Of a stretch of 64,000 nucleotides of DNA, positions 23,453-36,200 are shown piece by piece. The notes under the pieces were generated by a model, which worked only from the letters and a program-made list of their open reading frames with translations, did not search any database and had not been told where the DNA came from. The translations under genes were made by a program, and so were the position numbers. Positions within the stretch are counted from its first letter, which is position 1. Each line of letters opens with the position of its first letter. Source of the DNA: Acanthopleura granulata (lineage: Eukaryota; Mollusca; Polyplacophora; Chitonida; Chitonidae); the NCBI GenBank assembly GCA_016165875.1, contig JABBOT010000016.1:8266946-8330945 (forward strand), in the 5' to 3' direction.

Positions 23453-24487
23453 CAACGTACAGATTTTTTGGCATCACTAGGCTATCGACCTCACGTAATA
23501 ATCTGAGGTTCCTGCGTTAACGACGTGGAAAATATGCAAATTACGGAATAAATTTCATATTTAGCGCTGACCTGGCGTTAATGTGGTATATTTTTTCGTG
23601 GAATTTGATCCATCGATCTTTTTTTTTTCTCACCTTCTTGGTCCCGTCAAAAATGACTCTCTATCAAGGCAAGCAAGGTTCGACAGGTGTTATGTGGAAA
23701 AAGCTCAACCTTTCCAGTTTTCGACGGATTTGCAAGTCAATGCTAACTCCAGAAGCCGAAACTGAAATATTAATGGGACGCAGTCTGACGTGCTGTTGTA
23801 ATTTGCCTTTATGTTTAGCAGTCTGGCGGAATAACTTTATCAATAATGGGATAACAAAAGGTCCTTCATCGCGCAGCTGTTCGAAGGCAGAACAGCTTTG
23901 TGACGTCATCAGGTGAACTGGCAACAAAATATGATAACATTGTGGTAATTAGCTTGGGTTGTTCAATGTTAACCGGTACTAATTGATTATTTGTTATGTT
24001 TCACGACAAAAGAGGGCTTCAGCATGGCAGAGGAATATGAAGTGCTAATTGGTTTACTGCACTCGGCTTGAACATATGCTCATCTGAAACGTCGATAATT
24101 GAGCATTTGGTTGCTTGCTCAATAAACTGGGGTCGAACTGCGCTGAACAAATTGGGATTGTTTGGTTTACAAACTTAAGTGGATGTAGAAGTCGGATCCT
24201 CTAAACTTTGATTAAAGAAATACTCAATCATGTAAAGAAAAACAAAAACAAGATCTGTTAGCTTCGTTAATGACGGGTTGCTGCCTTCAATTTGCCGGAA
24301 AAGCAAAGAGGGAAAACATTATCATTAATTTCGTTTGTCATTGGGGAAAAAACCAAGTACGTAATAGTTGTACCCACCGATAAAGTTTGCGCTGTATTAT
24401 AGATGTGGGTCTGCGTACTGGTTCGAGGACAACTCGATCTATATGTCTGAACTAGCACTATTTCAATGATCTTATACTAAAGCGGGT
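23453..24487. other. Non-coding stretch
   Basis: Open frames at 23581-23927 exist on both strands (111 codons plus, 87 minus) without motif or splice support. A second ATGCAAAT octamer lies at 23534 followed by TACG. Confidence 0.5.
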
Positions 24488-24500
24488 GGGGGGGGGGGGG
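24488..24500. repeat. G13 homopolymer
   Basis: Thirteen consecutive G. Its exact length is uncertain in any assembly. Confidence 0.95.
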
Positions 24501-27500
24501 CGCCAGGTCCACAAACCAGAAGAAAAGTTGGGTAATTTGTAGAGACCGTTGACGACAAATCAAAATGTCGATAATCCAGCTGAAAATTCATTTTCATCCC
24601 GATTTACATCAACGTGAGCGACATTGTCGCCCTCTGAACGAGCTAAGTTTGAAATATATGACTACTAGGAAAGGGAAAGGTTTATTACTTGGAGCTCACT
24701 GGCCATTTATTGGGCGAAAATCGACTTCTGTCCAGCCCAGTTGCCGATTACAAACTGTTTCATGGCGCCAGAAATTTTCTGGCTGCTATGTAGCCGCTTG
24801 TATATCTACCACTGCTCTCCTTTTTAACAAATAGCTGAGGGTATTTTCATGGCGTCGATTTCTGCGCGAGGTTTACTTGCTGTATTCCATTCACGTGCTG
24901 GACACTGACGTGTCGGGTGGATTGTGGTTTTTTTTTCTGCCGTTGTTGCCGGAATTCAATCTGTAAAATTCGACCTGTCCCATCAAATCTTTACCAGCAT
25001 CAAAAGCCAGATCTGTCCAAATGGTGACTCGGTCCCATATACTTTTGATTCTCCACCTATGCCCTGTTCATAACCAGTGAACTAACTTTGTCGAAGATTG
25101 TTAGCGAACTGGGCTATGACATGTGATTGAATTATATCCGTTTTTATTACAGCTGCCTCTTTTACCATTATTTTATGTTTGAGACAGCCGATTCCGTAAA
25201 AACTGTTGAGTAAATAGCTTGTGACTGCGGATATGAAAAACGATCGAAATCTACAGACCTATGTGCGTGTGTAGAGTGAAAAAAGCACCAAGTGGAATCA
25301 TAAAACAATTTAACTTTTGTCCTTAGCAGAATTCTGAGTTTTTCTGACTACAGCCAATTCCAAAAGGCTTCCACCTCGGGCAACTTTCTGAAAAGAACCC
25401 TCATCGGTTCTCGACATCAGATCCAAGGGCAAAGTTCAAAGAATCTTGTAAATTAAGCGCTGTTTCTTGTCGCGTATACTCCTTACAGTGTCTTCGTTGA
25501 AGTACTCACCCTTTTCTGACTTCGAAACTGCGCCTGACTTAAGTTAAGTCTTCATCTGGAAGAGGTATGAACTCCTAACAAAGCAATTGTTAAATTGCCA
25601 ACATTTCCCATATGTGAAAGTGATACAACATGATAAATGCTGTAAAATGTGCGTGAGTGCCAGTGTTCCGCCGTATAATGGTTGTTTGCGGGTGGAACAT
25701 ATTGTTACAGTACACGACATTTAACAATGTGGAAGCAATCACCAACAATTCTAAATTAAGACACATGTGTACTAAAACTGAAAGAACGGCGTGCTGATGC
25801 AAAGGTGCTATTGTAAACAAAAGAACAAACATTAATTTTAAAAATGCGCCAAGAATCTACGAATCTACAAGATCCATTAAACAGGAAAATCCGCGAAATA
25901 CTTGTAACGTAATTCGCTGATCCCTTTCACCGGATAATCCGTTGCTTTGAGCTAATCCCCTTGAGCTGTAATGTTTCTACAACACGTCAGTCAGTTGTCA
26001 GCCTTGGCCGTCGACGGCACCGTCCGGTCCCAAACAGCGTGCCGGTGCCGTTGTGTTTTATGAGTGTCAGTGACAGCTATACCCGGGCACCCACCCGTTG
26101 TAAACCAATCCACCTGCAGCTATTTGTGGACGTCTAGCCTTCGGCGAGGTTCCGATGGTTTCCTCGGTTCTAGCACGAAACTCTGCGCAGTTTGTTTGCA
26201 TAATGGCTGTCGTGTTTTATAACCGTGGACCGGGTAAAAGCAAACCGTCCGTCATCGTGAAAGTCAAGAGACAAGTTCAAGAGGAGTTTCTGCATCGTAA
26301 GGAGATTAATTGTGAGCCTCTGTGGGCCCAGAATGTCAAGAGGGGTCGGGTAGGAGGAGTGTGTGTGTGGTGGGTGGGGCAGGGGGGATCGTGATCGTGA
26401 GAGGCATGCCATTCGTGGGCTCAACAACACTGATACACCACTACTTAGACATACAAGGGCTAACGCAATTCTCCCTGGAGCCTAAAATGGACAAAAAAAT
26501 TACCGAGTCACCGGGAAAAAAAATTCAAACTATCGATCTGCACGTAGAATTGACTTAAGGGAGGCCTGCGTTGCTGTGCCCATTACGTCTGCCTCCCCAT
26601 AACTTTACTGTTAACATTCCCCAACTCGAGCTGAGTCACGTGACCTCCCACTTAACGCCAGGTTGGATGACAGTGTTAAAATCTGGGTGTTTGGCTAAGG
26701 ATTTGGAAATTGTTCCGTCGGTTAGTGAATACGCCACCATAGAAACAGTCCAGGGAACGTGGAATTTAAAAGGGTTTCAACCTTTGTGGCCCACGATGTA
26801 TTCTTTTTGGTATAAAGCTATTTTCCAACTTCTTCCTGTCTCTCCTCTGCTAGAGCCGTCCTTCAACCGGCTCGGCCATTTTCATTCGAGCTGGCTTTTC
26901 CGAGCTTGTACCTTTCGTTCTCGATGTGAACAAAAACTTCGTGCGAAAGATTTGCTGACTGCAGATATTCCAATGGGACCTTGTTAAATTGGAACAATTT
27001 AACGAGCACTCAATATTTTTTCCACCTCTTACGGATCCGGAAGTAATCTTTCAAAGCTGTCTCGATGAGATATTTTTTCGCCCATCATTTCGCTCCGATA
27101 TAGCAGTATTCGTCGCTCCTTGCATTAGATTATGTTTTAATGCCATGTAGAATTTGATCCAAAAACGGCACCCTTTTTATTACGCCTTTCGTGCGGAAAG
27201 CAATAAATAACGTATGCCAAAATTTAGTGCAAAACATCTCGTCCCATCAGTAATGTATGGGTCATAATGCGGTTATTTCCCCCTTTTAGGTGGCGCTGTT
27301 ATTGTTTAACTTGACAGGGTTAACACGGGACACTCGTGTATGCTTGATCCCGGTCTCAATTCAACATGACATGCGCAGAGCGACGTAATGGGCCCAAATT
27401 ACGCGTTGCAGCCAAAGGCTTGACAGCCTGGCTTATTGTCCTGGCGTTGAAGGCAGAGGTCCTTGATCAAATTTAATTGTCATTTAGAGCCGTGTTCAGT

Positions 27501-27585
27501 GTCACTCGGCATCCCTGGGGATATAAAAATATTCCGGTTCAATCTGCTTAACACGTCTCCTAGAGGGCGCCCTTCTTGCAGTCTC
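24501..27585. other. Non-coding stretch with a G-rich patch
   Basis: A G-rich segment at 26339-26393 has G runs of 4, 3, 3, 4 and 6 with a GT repeat between, which could form a quadruplex on the plus strand. The longest frame is 138 codons (26571-26987, starting TTG), with no domain, no signal peptide and no ATG near its start. Confidence 0.45.
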
Positions 27586-27777
27586 CTACAACCTCTGCCA
27601 CACGTCACGTTTGACTAGGACGATAATCGTATTACTCCGCGTGATAAATGCAAATAGTCCCACCATCATCAACACCAATGGGATTATACCGGCGGTGACG
27701 GTGATAACTTTTTCAGTCAAAGTCGCTGTGACGCCCCAGTAAACGGTGTACCCACATGAAAGCACGCTATGTACCAT
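27586..27777 (-). CDS. Orphan frame with one transmembrane segment
   Basis: The frame has 63 residues from ATG 27777 to TAG 27586. A polar start (MVHSVLSCGYTVYWGV) is followed by a clear 22-residue membrane segment containing VITVTAGIIPLVLMMVGL. A basic ITRSNTIIVLVKRDVWQRL tail follows. The hydrophobic-then-basic order fits a type I/III membrane exon or a TM-adjacent exon. Possible splice edges are TACATAG at the 5' side and AG/GTTGTA near the stop, both weak. Codons are varied and not homopolymeric, unlike most hydrophobic frames in this window. No family is recognised. Confidence 0.2.
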   Translation of the reverse strand: MVHSVLSCGYTVYWGVTATLTEKVITVTAGIIPLVLMMVGLFAFITRSNTIIVLVKRDVWQRL

Positions 27778-27803
27778 ATTTTACGTCTCCATACACACAC
27801 CAC

Positions 27804-27989
27804 TTACCGTGAGCTGAAGTTTGTAAAAAGTAGTGCCCCAAACATTTCCCTATATGTCACTTGATATTCCTGTATGATTTGCCTTTTCACGTAAGGACAG
27901 ATGCGTGTATCACTGTCATATTCAAATAATACAACTATTGTATAGGCCAAATACTTCGTATATTTTTTGCAAATATTTTCATTTAACAT
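27804..27989 (-). CDS. Orphan frame ending on a splice donor
   Basis: A 61-codon ATG frame (starts MLNENICKKYTKYLAYTIVV) stays open until the exact point where CACG meets a GTAAGT donor, so its in-frame TAA is part of the donor. That is what a first coding exon would look like. No motif is recognised, and the following candidate frame (27586-27777) is too close to be the next exon (about 27 bases). Confidence 0.12.
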   Translation of the reverse strand: MLNENICKKYTKYLAYTIVVLFEYDSDTRICPYVKRQIIQEYQVTYREMFGALLFTNFSSR

Positions 27990-28317
27990 AAAAGACTACA
28001 GCCTAGAGAGTGAAAACCATAAATCAAGACGATTTGATAGCTGGCAGATGACCACGTAACCGGTCAAATCGGGACTGTAGCCAGTTTACCACATCCAGGG
28101 TTTTAAGTTATATTCAAAATATTTTACTGATGTCCGATTTATGGTTGAGAATGAAAAAGGATCTTATAAAGTAAACCACCTCATTTTGCAAGGTGTATAT
28201 GTGCCACGAGGGGGCCACAAACACCCACAGACAACCACATCTGAGCACAAGTGATCATTTCACAAGACCTATATTAAATCAAAATATAATTGTATGTATA
28301 ACATTTTGTAGTTAGTG

Positions 28318-28440
28318 CAGTATTTATTTATTTTTTTATTTATTTATCTGATTGGTGTTTTACGCCGTACTCAAGAATATTTCACGTATACGACTGTGGC
28401 CAGCATTGTGCCTTGAGGAAACCAGACAGAGCCGTGAATG
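28318..28440 (-). mobile_element. SINE 3' fragment, same family as 824-1072
   Basis: Only the tail module and part of the body are present: (TTTA)n, GATTGGTGTTTTACGCCGTAC, TCAAGAATATTTCAC, ACGACTGTGGCCAGCAT and GAGGAAACCAGACAGAGCC. The tRNA-like head that should follow to the right is missing. It is a 5'-truncated copy as expected from incomplete reverse transcription, or was cut later. Confidence 0.85.
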
Positions 28441-30758
28441 AAGTAATCTGTCCATCTGTAAATGAGGCAATCACTGGATTTGATCAATCTGTCTTGAGAT
28501 TTTCAATCTTCTGACTCAATTAATTATGTAATAATCGGTTCATATACCCGCACTTTTCCAAATGCAGTTCCGACTTACACGTGGTTTCTTTTTTTTTAAC
28601 AAAAGCATTTTTATTTAATCAAAGTGAATTGAAATCCAGCTGAAGAGTACACGAAACATCCTGCTCATCACCCCGATTTAATTCCATTGTCGCCTGGAAT
28701 CGACCTGCTTTCTGTGTAACCTTTCGATTCCACACTGTCTGCCATTTTTAGTGTAGACTTGTTTTTTTCTCTTTCCGCTAATATCGATTAAGATATTCGA
28801 TGTGTTATCAAAAATAATGAAGAACCCAGACATGGGGTTTTGCTTTAAGACAGATGTTAAGTGAGTGACCCCCTAGTTCGCATTGCATTTTCTTGGACAT
28901 GGAAGAACACGAATTCTGGCATCCGAATGATCATCGTGGACATGCATGTCTTGGGTTCGACAAAGATCATGAAAATACCATCAGATGAAGCTTGATGTGA
29001 TATCTCTAGAACAGTTGGTTTGGCTGCAGTTTTAAGTAAAGATGTTTGTCGAATTTCTGCCGAATTAGGGCGGTGGTTTTTTTACTCCTAAGCCTGACCG
29101 ACGTCGCATAAGTGAAATGTCTTTGAGTGTCCAGCACGTAAAACAACGAGCAAATGTTCGCATCTTTATTTAGTCGTGGTACGTTGTTATTCCTTGTTGC
29201 AAACAATGTATGCCCTGAGATGCTGTTATAGTTAACTTAAGGCCCCATTATTGTGCAGCAATGTTGTGTTTTAAAAACCATACAATGGCACTAAGACTTT
29301 ATGTCTTATCTTTCATTTCCGTTTATTTTTTCGCTTTTCCCTATACTTTTAAGCCCAACTTTTCCTTCATTGTAAATAATTGTGGCTGGGTTTGCATGAA
29401 AACTTCGATCTCGCACAAAGACGAAAGACGGTACATTACATTGTTCTATAGAAATCGAAAAAATGAAAAAAGGAAAACGTGACCTCAGTTCCGCTCCCCT
29501 TGTTGGAACTCCGGACAAACCCAGGGCAAACTGTTTACACGTTGTTCTGCTAATGCAGAGCAGTATTAAGCCTTCGATCGTCATGAAAACCTTCGAGACC
29601 TTCCTATCTTTTTATAGGCTGCAATCACCATAGCCAATGAGCCTGCCTTAGTCCGAACCCGCATCTGATTATGAGCCGGTGAATAATTACACCCATACTT
29701 TCCTGCCCTCTATTGACCGGAGAAGGGTTCGATATTTTCCGAGACACGTGACGCACTGCACTTTTCTCGTGTATACCAGCCTGACATTAAAGGTTTGCAT
29801 CGCAAAGCTGATGTACTGTTCACTTCTCTTTCGTGAAAGAAATGATTTTTATCAGGGTTTGCTAATTTTATCGTTTGTTCTTCAGTCAGATTTACCTCTG
29901 TTTACCATCTCTGGTTCGTTTGGTGCAGTACTTCCTCTAAATCTCTAAACTCTAAAGAAACAGGTGCGTATAAAGACACACCATGCTTCGCGTTTGTAGT
30001 TTGGTGTACAATGGTGCTATCCCAGAATTCCTTCAGCGATTTTATTGTTAAAAGAATCTACCGTTTTGGTCACACCTGGCTGTCTTTCATCTCCGTTTCA
30101 TTGGATAAAATACCCCATTCTCACCTTCATAAAGGATTCAGATTCTACTACACACATGATATATGAATGGACTATTCCAGTATTATGACAAACTTAATAT
30201 GCAAACGTTTTGAAATATTCACACGAGTTTTCTTTCTTTCCTTTTTCTTGTTTTCTTCCATGAAAATTTTCCGGAAATTTTTTATTTCATTTTTAAATTT
30301 CTCTTACCAAACCTACATAGGTATATGTACATACGATATAAAACCTCGGGAACTGTATTCTGTGTACTACGCCTTTTAGTTTTTGGTGCACGGCAAGCCC
30401 TTTTGTTGATTTACCTTATCAGTGAGTTTAAACTGACTAAAGAGCAATTAACACAATAGCCTAATTGAGCATCTGTCGGGTTGTTGCCCCCTGTGAACAA
30501 TTCAGCCCTCGCGACCTCCCACCCACACCGTACAATCAAATCCTCTCCCTTCTTTCCCTACGCGCTAATCGGCCGCCATTTTACATCTGTCAAATGAACG
30601 TTAAGGGCCTCGCGGAAACCAAGCGTGACGTTGTAATGGCCACTGGATGCGTTGAATACGCGATAATTGTGTGTTTAATATTTCACAACGTTATCGTCGA
30701 ATTGTGTTGCTCTGTTTCCTCCTTGATCGTCTCCCATGACTTCATTCTCGACAGCCTT
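28441..30758. other. Non-coding stretch
   Basis: T-rich and A-rich DNA with hydrophobic chance frames (29261-29482, 30167-30379). A 117-codon frame at 30465-30818 runs through the TG microsatellite. No gene is supported. Confidence 0.5.
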
Positions 30759-30777
30759 TGTGTGTGTGTGTGTGTGA
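30759..30777. repeat. (TG)9 microsatellite
   Basis: Nine uninterrupted TG units. Confidence 0.95.
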
Positions 30778-32800
30778 TCGGTCGGCCGTTGGTGCAAATT
30801 CCCGGATGTTACAGCTAGTAGGAGTGTAATAGTCGTGACATGAGGTGCGTACAACTTTATTTGGCCTTTAATTTAGGAAAGAAAAAACATGCCTTATAAC
30901 GTTTTATTAAGTGTTGTAAACATGCATGGGGCATGCGACCAATGGTAGGGCTAACGGTGACACAAGTCGACACGTGCGTGGTGATAACAGTGAATTTACC
31001 GAATACCAGCCGTATACACTTTTGCACCAGAGCTTGTGCAAACTCTACGCAAGCACGACTTAAGCTATATTCGGTTAGATCCGTTGGTCCAGCAATGGAT
31101 TTTTGGCTGCTACGAATGGCTCCAACGGAGGACAGCGTTTTTGTTGTTGTTGGGGACAGTTCTTGATCCTGGCCGTGGGACATTTCCGAAATGCGGATGC
31201 GTGGCAACCTTTTGGTCGTTCATAGATCTTTTTCTTTAATATGGCCTAGACTTGACTTTGGGGTGATTTATGTAGTTGTGATGTAAGATAAACATGTGAG
31301 ACCTGTGTAGATAGATATATTTGTGACGTGTACTGTCTATCTTCTCTTGTTGTCTAACATACTCAGTGTAGCATAACACTGCCAGTTAATGTAGACTGCG
31401 TATTTGATCCATATATCCTAAAATTACAAAAGTTTTAAAACCTTCCCTTCCACGAACCGACATAGAAATTAACGACCGAAGGCGATAAGAGATGAAAGAA
31501 AAACCAACGACAATGACAACACAGGGTTTGTGCATAAATAATCTCTTCTGATTTATTCATATTTATTTTATGTCGTCAGTGTTCAAACTCTGTGATGTTC
31601 GCTTCTCTGTAACAATTTCCTAATGCCTATTAAAGAATCCAATGACAAAGACAGCAAGCAAACTGTTATCAGTGACAGTGTCTCGTCATTGCTGCAGTTT
31701 TCTAAGCACGCATGGCATGTGCGTATTTAGGGTATAAGCTCGGTGCTTTTTCTCGTCCGCCACGATATCTCCCGAATCCGTTAATTTGTTCAAATCTGTG
31801 ATTGCCAGTGAGCATGGCATGTGGTAATTTGCTAGATTTCTTTTTATTTCCTTTCCCTTGATTATGTTTATCTAGATTTCATTTATAACCCATCTTAATA
31901 AAATTCCCAGTCACGACACTCCAAGTCCTTGTCGAGTAAAACCGCGTGCCGATGTTTTGTTTGTCCGAAAGCTCTTTCGGCCCACTATTGCTTAAACAAA
32001 TGTTGTCGTGAGACGCTTATCATCCACCTGCCTTCCCCGATACATCGCTTGTACGTCAACTAATAATTAATTTAGGCTAAAGAACATTTAGCACGATTTC
32101 AAGTCGTTGTGTTTGCACGTGATTCTCTCGTTACAACCCTCCCGGCATGCCATTCGCCACGCGAACCGGAAATGAAGCTTCTAAGTTGGGATTAAGATCA
32201 GTCGTCCTTTTTTCCCTCTTCGTTTCAGACCGGCACTTGTAAAGGCCACTGGGGATGCGCGCGTGTAAAGACCAGACGTAACCATCGGCATGAATATCTG
32301 ACACAGTAACTCTGTCACTCCTCTAATTTTTATGCGATTTTCTAAAGACAAAATGGTTTAGCTCAAAGTTTTGTTCTGAACATGCAATATGACCGATTTT
32401 TAAATGGTATACCATTGCCGACCCTACTGCCATGTTTTTGTACAACAAGCAGACATCTGCGTCGAGGTGATAAGAGAACAGCCACGCTAATTTCAGTGGT
32501 AATACGCGAATTTACACTCAGGTCTTCCTATTTTACATGGTGCCAAATGCATGCTTATGTAAGGTCACTGCTTTTCATGTACTCGTTGTTAATGTCGGGA
32601 GGTTTCCTATGAGGTCTATACATTTCACGATTTAGGGGGTTGAGACTTTCGTTTATGAAAACGTGATGGAAACAGCTAACAGGCAACTAGCCGAAGAGAG
32701 AATATTATTTTAGATAATGTATGAATTCCCTGTAACAAGTTACTTTACTAAGCCGTATGCTGAAAGGCTTGCCAGGAACCTGGTCGTGAGTTTCCAGCGG
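30778..32800. other. Non-coding stretch
   Basis: Overlapping frames on both strands at 30857-31239 show no motif. A frame starting at 32717 reaches a GTGAGT at 32786 after 23 codons, just before the SINE fragment, and is unsupported otherwise. Confidence 0.45.
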
Positions 32801-32858
32801 ATTTCCATCCACCATAATGCTGGCCGCTGTCGTATGGGAAATATTCTTGACCGCCGTG
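32801..32858 (+). mobile_element. SINE tail fragment, same family
   Basis: CCACCATAATGCTGGCCGCTGTCGTA, then GGGAAATATTCTTGA and CGCCGTG, match the body-tail junction of the copy at 824-1072 in opposite orientation. The CACCAATC end is missing; a C-rich tract and an ACC microsatellite take its place. Confidence 0.7.
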
Positions 32859-32874
32859 CCCCCCCCTCCCCATC

Positions 32875-32892
32875 ACCACCACCACCACCACC
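32875..32892. repeat. (ACC)6 microsatellite
   Basis: Six ACC units next to a C7 run, directly downstream of a SINE fragment. Confidence 0.9.
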
Positions 32893-33213
32893 ATCAAATA
32901 AACTAAGCTACATAGGCACATAAATACACTTGGTTTGTCTTAAAACCACAATCATTTCTAGATTTCTCAAAACTTGTCTGTTTAAATTTATCATTTTTAT
33001 TGATAAACTCCCTTTGTAAGTAGTTTAGGTCAGTTAATAGCAAGACTGAGCAAAACAACTGTGGTTTGCATAGCCTGTGCTGAAGATATTTTCATTATTA
33101 ACAAACTAGGCTGTGTCGAAACGAGCGTTGAATGTCCAAGTATTATATCAAGTGTCGTATGACAAACAGGTGATATCGCTTTCTTTAGGACGCAAATTTA
33201 AACTCCCAACCCT
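32893..33213. other. Non-coding stretch
   Basis: AT-rich, with no open frame of note and no recognisable repeat. Confidence 0.6.
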
Positions 33214-33236
33214 GTAATAAAATAAAATTTTATTAC
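33214..33236. repeat. AT-rich inverted repeat
   Basis: Arms GTAATAAAAT and ATTTTATTAC are perfect reverse complements separated by AAA. It is a short hairpin; AT-rich context makes chance plausible. Confidence 0.5.
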
Positions 33237-36200
33237 CGATTTACAGTTATAAAACTGTCATCGCCTTGCAAAGATCAGGTGCTAGTTTGTTCAAAAGTGT
33301 CAGACGTAACTTGAAATACAAGTCATGTTTGAAGGCAAAAACTGTAACCCCGTGAGACTTTAGTCTAGGTTAATGCGAATTTAATGAAGCTTTAACCCGA
33401 TAATACACTATTAAACAACTGGACCCCCAAAATGATCCAAGTTTTTGAACAGTTGAGTTTGTTTACTGTGATATGCCAGGTATCGCCTCCCGTGAAGTGA
33501 ACTTTCGATCAAAGACAAGGCATGCATTTTGGAGAATTGGAGGAATGCTTTCCAAACTTGACAGGTTAATTATAATTTCTGTTAAGTTTACATATGCCTT
33601 ATATATTTGAGCAATACATTTCCGTCTTTAAAAATAATAACCTTTCAAACTAAGGATCTAAAGTTATACGATATTCGTGATCGAATTTATTGAAGATTTT
33701 TAGGGTATGCACATGTTCAGTACACGACAGACTGCTCATTTTGATTCCACCAGCAACTATTTGTCTATTAAAACAGCTACTGGAATCTTATCTCGCTACC
33801 AATAAAAGGGCTTGAAATAATCGAAATTTGGGTTATGAGGGTTGACCAGTTGCGAAGACCAGCTTATGAGATAGGCCAAGTGCGTTATCACCGAGGATAT
33901 GCCAGCCAGCTGTCGGCGACCATTTTTACATAATTGACTGAAAACCGCGGCGATCAAAGCCTTCCACCGAGCAGACATTACAAACTCGGTCAATGTGTCC
34001 ACTAGTGATAAGAGGGGCAAACTTGAAAGAATATCCGATAACGGAAGTCCACAGATGTCAGTGGAGAGCTAAATGTGTTCCGCCAATACGATTGGATGAT
34101 AACTGTCAAAACTTTCTGAAGGCTCACCGATTCCTTTCTCTAAAGTACCGACGTATAGAACCATCAATGCGATTTTAAATATTCGATTTTGTTTCTCTTA
34201 AAAGAGCTGACAAAGCAACTACCCTTTGAGCCTGAGAAAGATAATCTCGTGCCAAACGAGGATTCATTTATTCCCTGTGAGAATGAACTAGCCGCAAGGA
34301 GACTTTTCCCCTATGGTTAACTAGTGAAATGAATCCTTACAGAACATATCCCTGATCCTTGTCTTTTATGGTGCCAACTATTTTCGTGCGAATTTAAGTT
34401 TTCGTAACGTTATGGCATCATTCTGTAAGCCGAATACGTTGAAGTTAAATGGTACTTAAAAACTCGCCAACATTCGCTCTGGGTAGCTGTTGGGGCTCGA
34501 GGAAGGGAATGTTCCACAGCGTCTGATTACGTTTTCTAGGAGAAATTATGTCTGCGGTTTCCACGGTGTTCCAACACTGAAAATTTCATAGGGGAGTCCA
34601 ATGAAAACCCGGAAATGTCATCGGTAAACAAGCGGACAAAGTGCTTCTTCAGAACTTCTGAGAGATCCTGTCGGTCACAAAGACCCTTATCACGTTCGGC
34701 GAAGGGGGTTTTACTCGGTGATCGGATTTATTGAGACTAAACCTGGTCCCCATCGTCTAGGGCGGCAGTCTTGATATTACCAAAACATTTGGTCGAGAGG
34801 CTATAGGTTTCTGAACTATTCGGTTTGAGTTAGTGCGTCCAGAGGAGATGAGGAGAATATCTGATGGAAAGGATTCCGTTTGATGCACGAGCACTACAAA
34901 GAGGAATGGGGAGAAGTATGAAAGTAGACTTTGTTCTGTGTCTTCTATTGAATTCCAGCGGACGGGTCGGTTATAGGGAGAGCTCACCGTTGACGCTGAT
35001 CGCCGTAGGATCGCAGTCATTTTCAGCACAGATATATAGGTTAAACAGGGCGGTATTTTAATACACGCAAAGACACGACTGTTTTTCTCATTTGACAGAC
35101 AGCTTGTCTAACCAAATCGAACAAGTGGACGGGACGTAACGCAATTTTACCCATGGTTCGCAATTTGGCAAATTTGATAACGGCCGGTGGCTTGTTTAAG
35201 GTCTGACCAGAAACCGTCTCGATTCATTCCAGCTCATTAGCCGGTCTTCGTTTGATGATGTCCCCAAGGTGACCCGACATGTGGCAGCGCAGACCGCAGC
35301 TAGAGCTCCACTAACCGGCTAGTTGGGGAGATTTCCCCTCTGACTGTCCAAATACCCTCAATTACTGGCAACCCGACGATGCTATATATAGTAAATCTCG
35401 CACCCGGCGGACCAAAGCCGTGCGACCGAAATCGAGGCTCATGTCGGTTGATCACAAATTTGAGCGTATGTATGGTTCCGGATCAGACGAATATCGTCGA
35501 TTGCCAGGTGTGCAATTTCCAATGTAAATAACCTAAGGTGTCGTCAAAACCCATCCTTGATGGGCGCCACTCAGTCAATCTGCCTACTGTTCACAAATGT
35601 TGAGGGACATGTCATGAAACACATAATAGAATATTCCTTACCTCCGCTTGCTCTTCTTCATTTGGGAATGGTGAAAACTGGATTGTATTTGAATTTCTTT
35701 ATTCCTGGTGGGGGTGGAGGGGGGGATTTGTTTGTTTGATTCAGTGACAGAATATTTAACGGAATTTTCAGTTTTGGGATTTTTTTGCAGTGGCGCAACA
35801 CCATCGTTTCATGTATTTGTCGCAACATAAAAGAAATAATTCTTAAGTAGTTTTCAAAAACAAATCGAAAACGAATAGCTTTTTTCGTTTGTCCTTTCTT
35901 TCGGTATAAACTCTCAACTTTTATTCTGGTGTTCTTCTGTGTCGGTTTTGAGAGCCCTAAGAATCATATATCACAGCTCTTGTTGTGAGGCTGCAGCAAA
36001 TTTTCACCACTTGAACGCTTTGGAAACCAGAATTTCTTGCTTGAATCCACATAGAATATAGTTTCCGATTTATGACCACCACTTTTTTGATGCAGCCGGA
36101 TCGTATTTACGTTCCAAGCCTATTTGGTATTTATTCTTTGCTCCGGAACTAATTTCTTTTGAGACAGATGATCAAGCCGTGTCTTGTACACACTATCATA

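Noticed and set aside
26571..26987. 138-codon plus-strand frame
   Set aside because: It begins with TTG, not a normal eukaryotic start. No signal peptide, membrane segment or domain is visible.
35969..35991. TATCACAGC seed resembling the miR-2 family
   Set aside because: Only the seed matches. The flanks do not fold into a ~60-80 base precursor with a star arm, and no second cluster member is near.
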